Of a DNA stretch of 14,088 nt, positions 14,059 through 14,088 are shown in pieces. Each line of letters opens with the position of its first letter. The stretch's first letter is position 1. The position numbers and the translations under genes were made by a program. Source of the stretch: Candidatus Gastranaerophilales bacterium (GTDB lineage: Bacteria > Cyanobacteriota > Vampirovibrionia > Gastranaerophilales > Gastranaerophilaceae); contig CANQLK010000033.1 of NCBI GenBank assembly GCA_947624665.1, forward strand, positions 1 through 14,088, in the 5' to 3' direction. The notes beneath the pieces are model-generated. The model was not told where the DNA came from and did no database searches. It saw nothing but the letters and a program-made list of their open reading frames with translations.

Positions 14059-14088
14059 GCGCCTGTAGCCCAGCTGGATAGAGCGTTT
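14059..14088 (+). tRNA. 5' part of a tRNA, probably tRNA-Arg, cut by window end
   Basis: The sequence GCGCCTG, TA, then a D-arm (GCCC, loop AGCTGGATA, GAGC) and the first bases of the anticodon stem (GTTT) match tRNA positions 1-29. The 5' acceptor strand and D-arm closely resemble bacterial tRNA-Arg genes, which often begin GCGCCCGTAGCTCAGCTGG. The anticodon lies beyond the window, so the amino acid is inferred. C12 faces A23 in the D-stem, one mismatched pair in this reading. Confidence 0.85.

Noticed and set aside
1..14088. CRISPR array, insertion sequence or toxin-antitoxin pair
   Set aside because: The only tandem repeats are in-frame coding repeats without spacers, no transposase or terminal inverted repeats are seen, and no small overlapping gene pair has toxin or antitoxin features.

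Overview
The window is about 14 kb of very AT-rich DNA with compact, bacterial-type gene layout, Shine-Dalgarno sites and intrinsic terminators. The gene families, the strong A/T bias and several short secreted or coiled-coil proteins, including one with an N-terminal FNG-type motif, fit a gut-type non-photosynthetic relative of cyanobacteria (Vampirovibrionia/Melainabacteria, order Gastranaerophilales). That placement is an inference from protein style and rests on no marker gene.

Layout. (1) 1-821, + strand: 3' part of gcvPB (glycine decarboxylase subunit 2), cut by the window edge and followed by a strong hairpin. (2) 1205-3233, + strand: nifU-nifS, a scaffold plus cysteine desulfurase pair for Fe-S cluster assembly, 1 nt apart. 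No nitrogenase genes are visible, so a housekeeping role is likely. (3) 3226-3810, - strand: a secreted protein of unknown function whose end overlaps nifS by 8 nt. (4) 3924-5711, + strand: three closely spaced envelope genes (an AsmA-like anchored protein, a small exported protein with a GTG start, and an exported protein built of 11-residue repeats plus coiled coil), closed by a clear terminator. (5) 5830-7793, + strand: a second exported 11-residue-repeat/coiled-coil protein with its own promoter, then a CNT-family nucleoside transporter. (6) 7910-11139, - strand: a 152-aa protein of unknown function, a XerD-type tyrosine recombinase with all six active-site residues, and a large two-membrane-segment protein of unknown function. 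(7) 11280-13741, - strand: a 265-aa protein with helical ends, and a membrane GT2-type glycosyltransferase with a Cys-rich C-terminus. (8) 13742-14088: a non-coding stretch with a candidate small RNA on the + strand, then the first 30 nt of a tRNA, probably tRNA-Arg.

The most unusual material is the pair of neighbouring exported proteins that share an 11-residue K-T-x4-K-x4 repeat register, resembling LEA group 3 proteins and the KTKEGV repeats of synucleins. Next is the candidate small RNA near 13.9 kb: a weak promoter, a small hairpin whose loop carries CCTCC (complementary to Shine-Dalgarno sites) and an intrinsic terminator that no + strand gene upstream can account for. The transporter and the glycosyltransferase both show departures from conserved family motifs.
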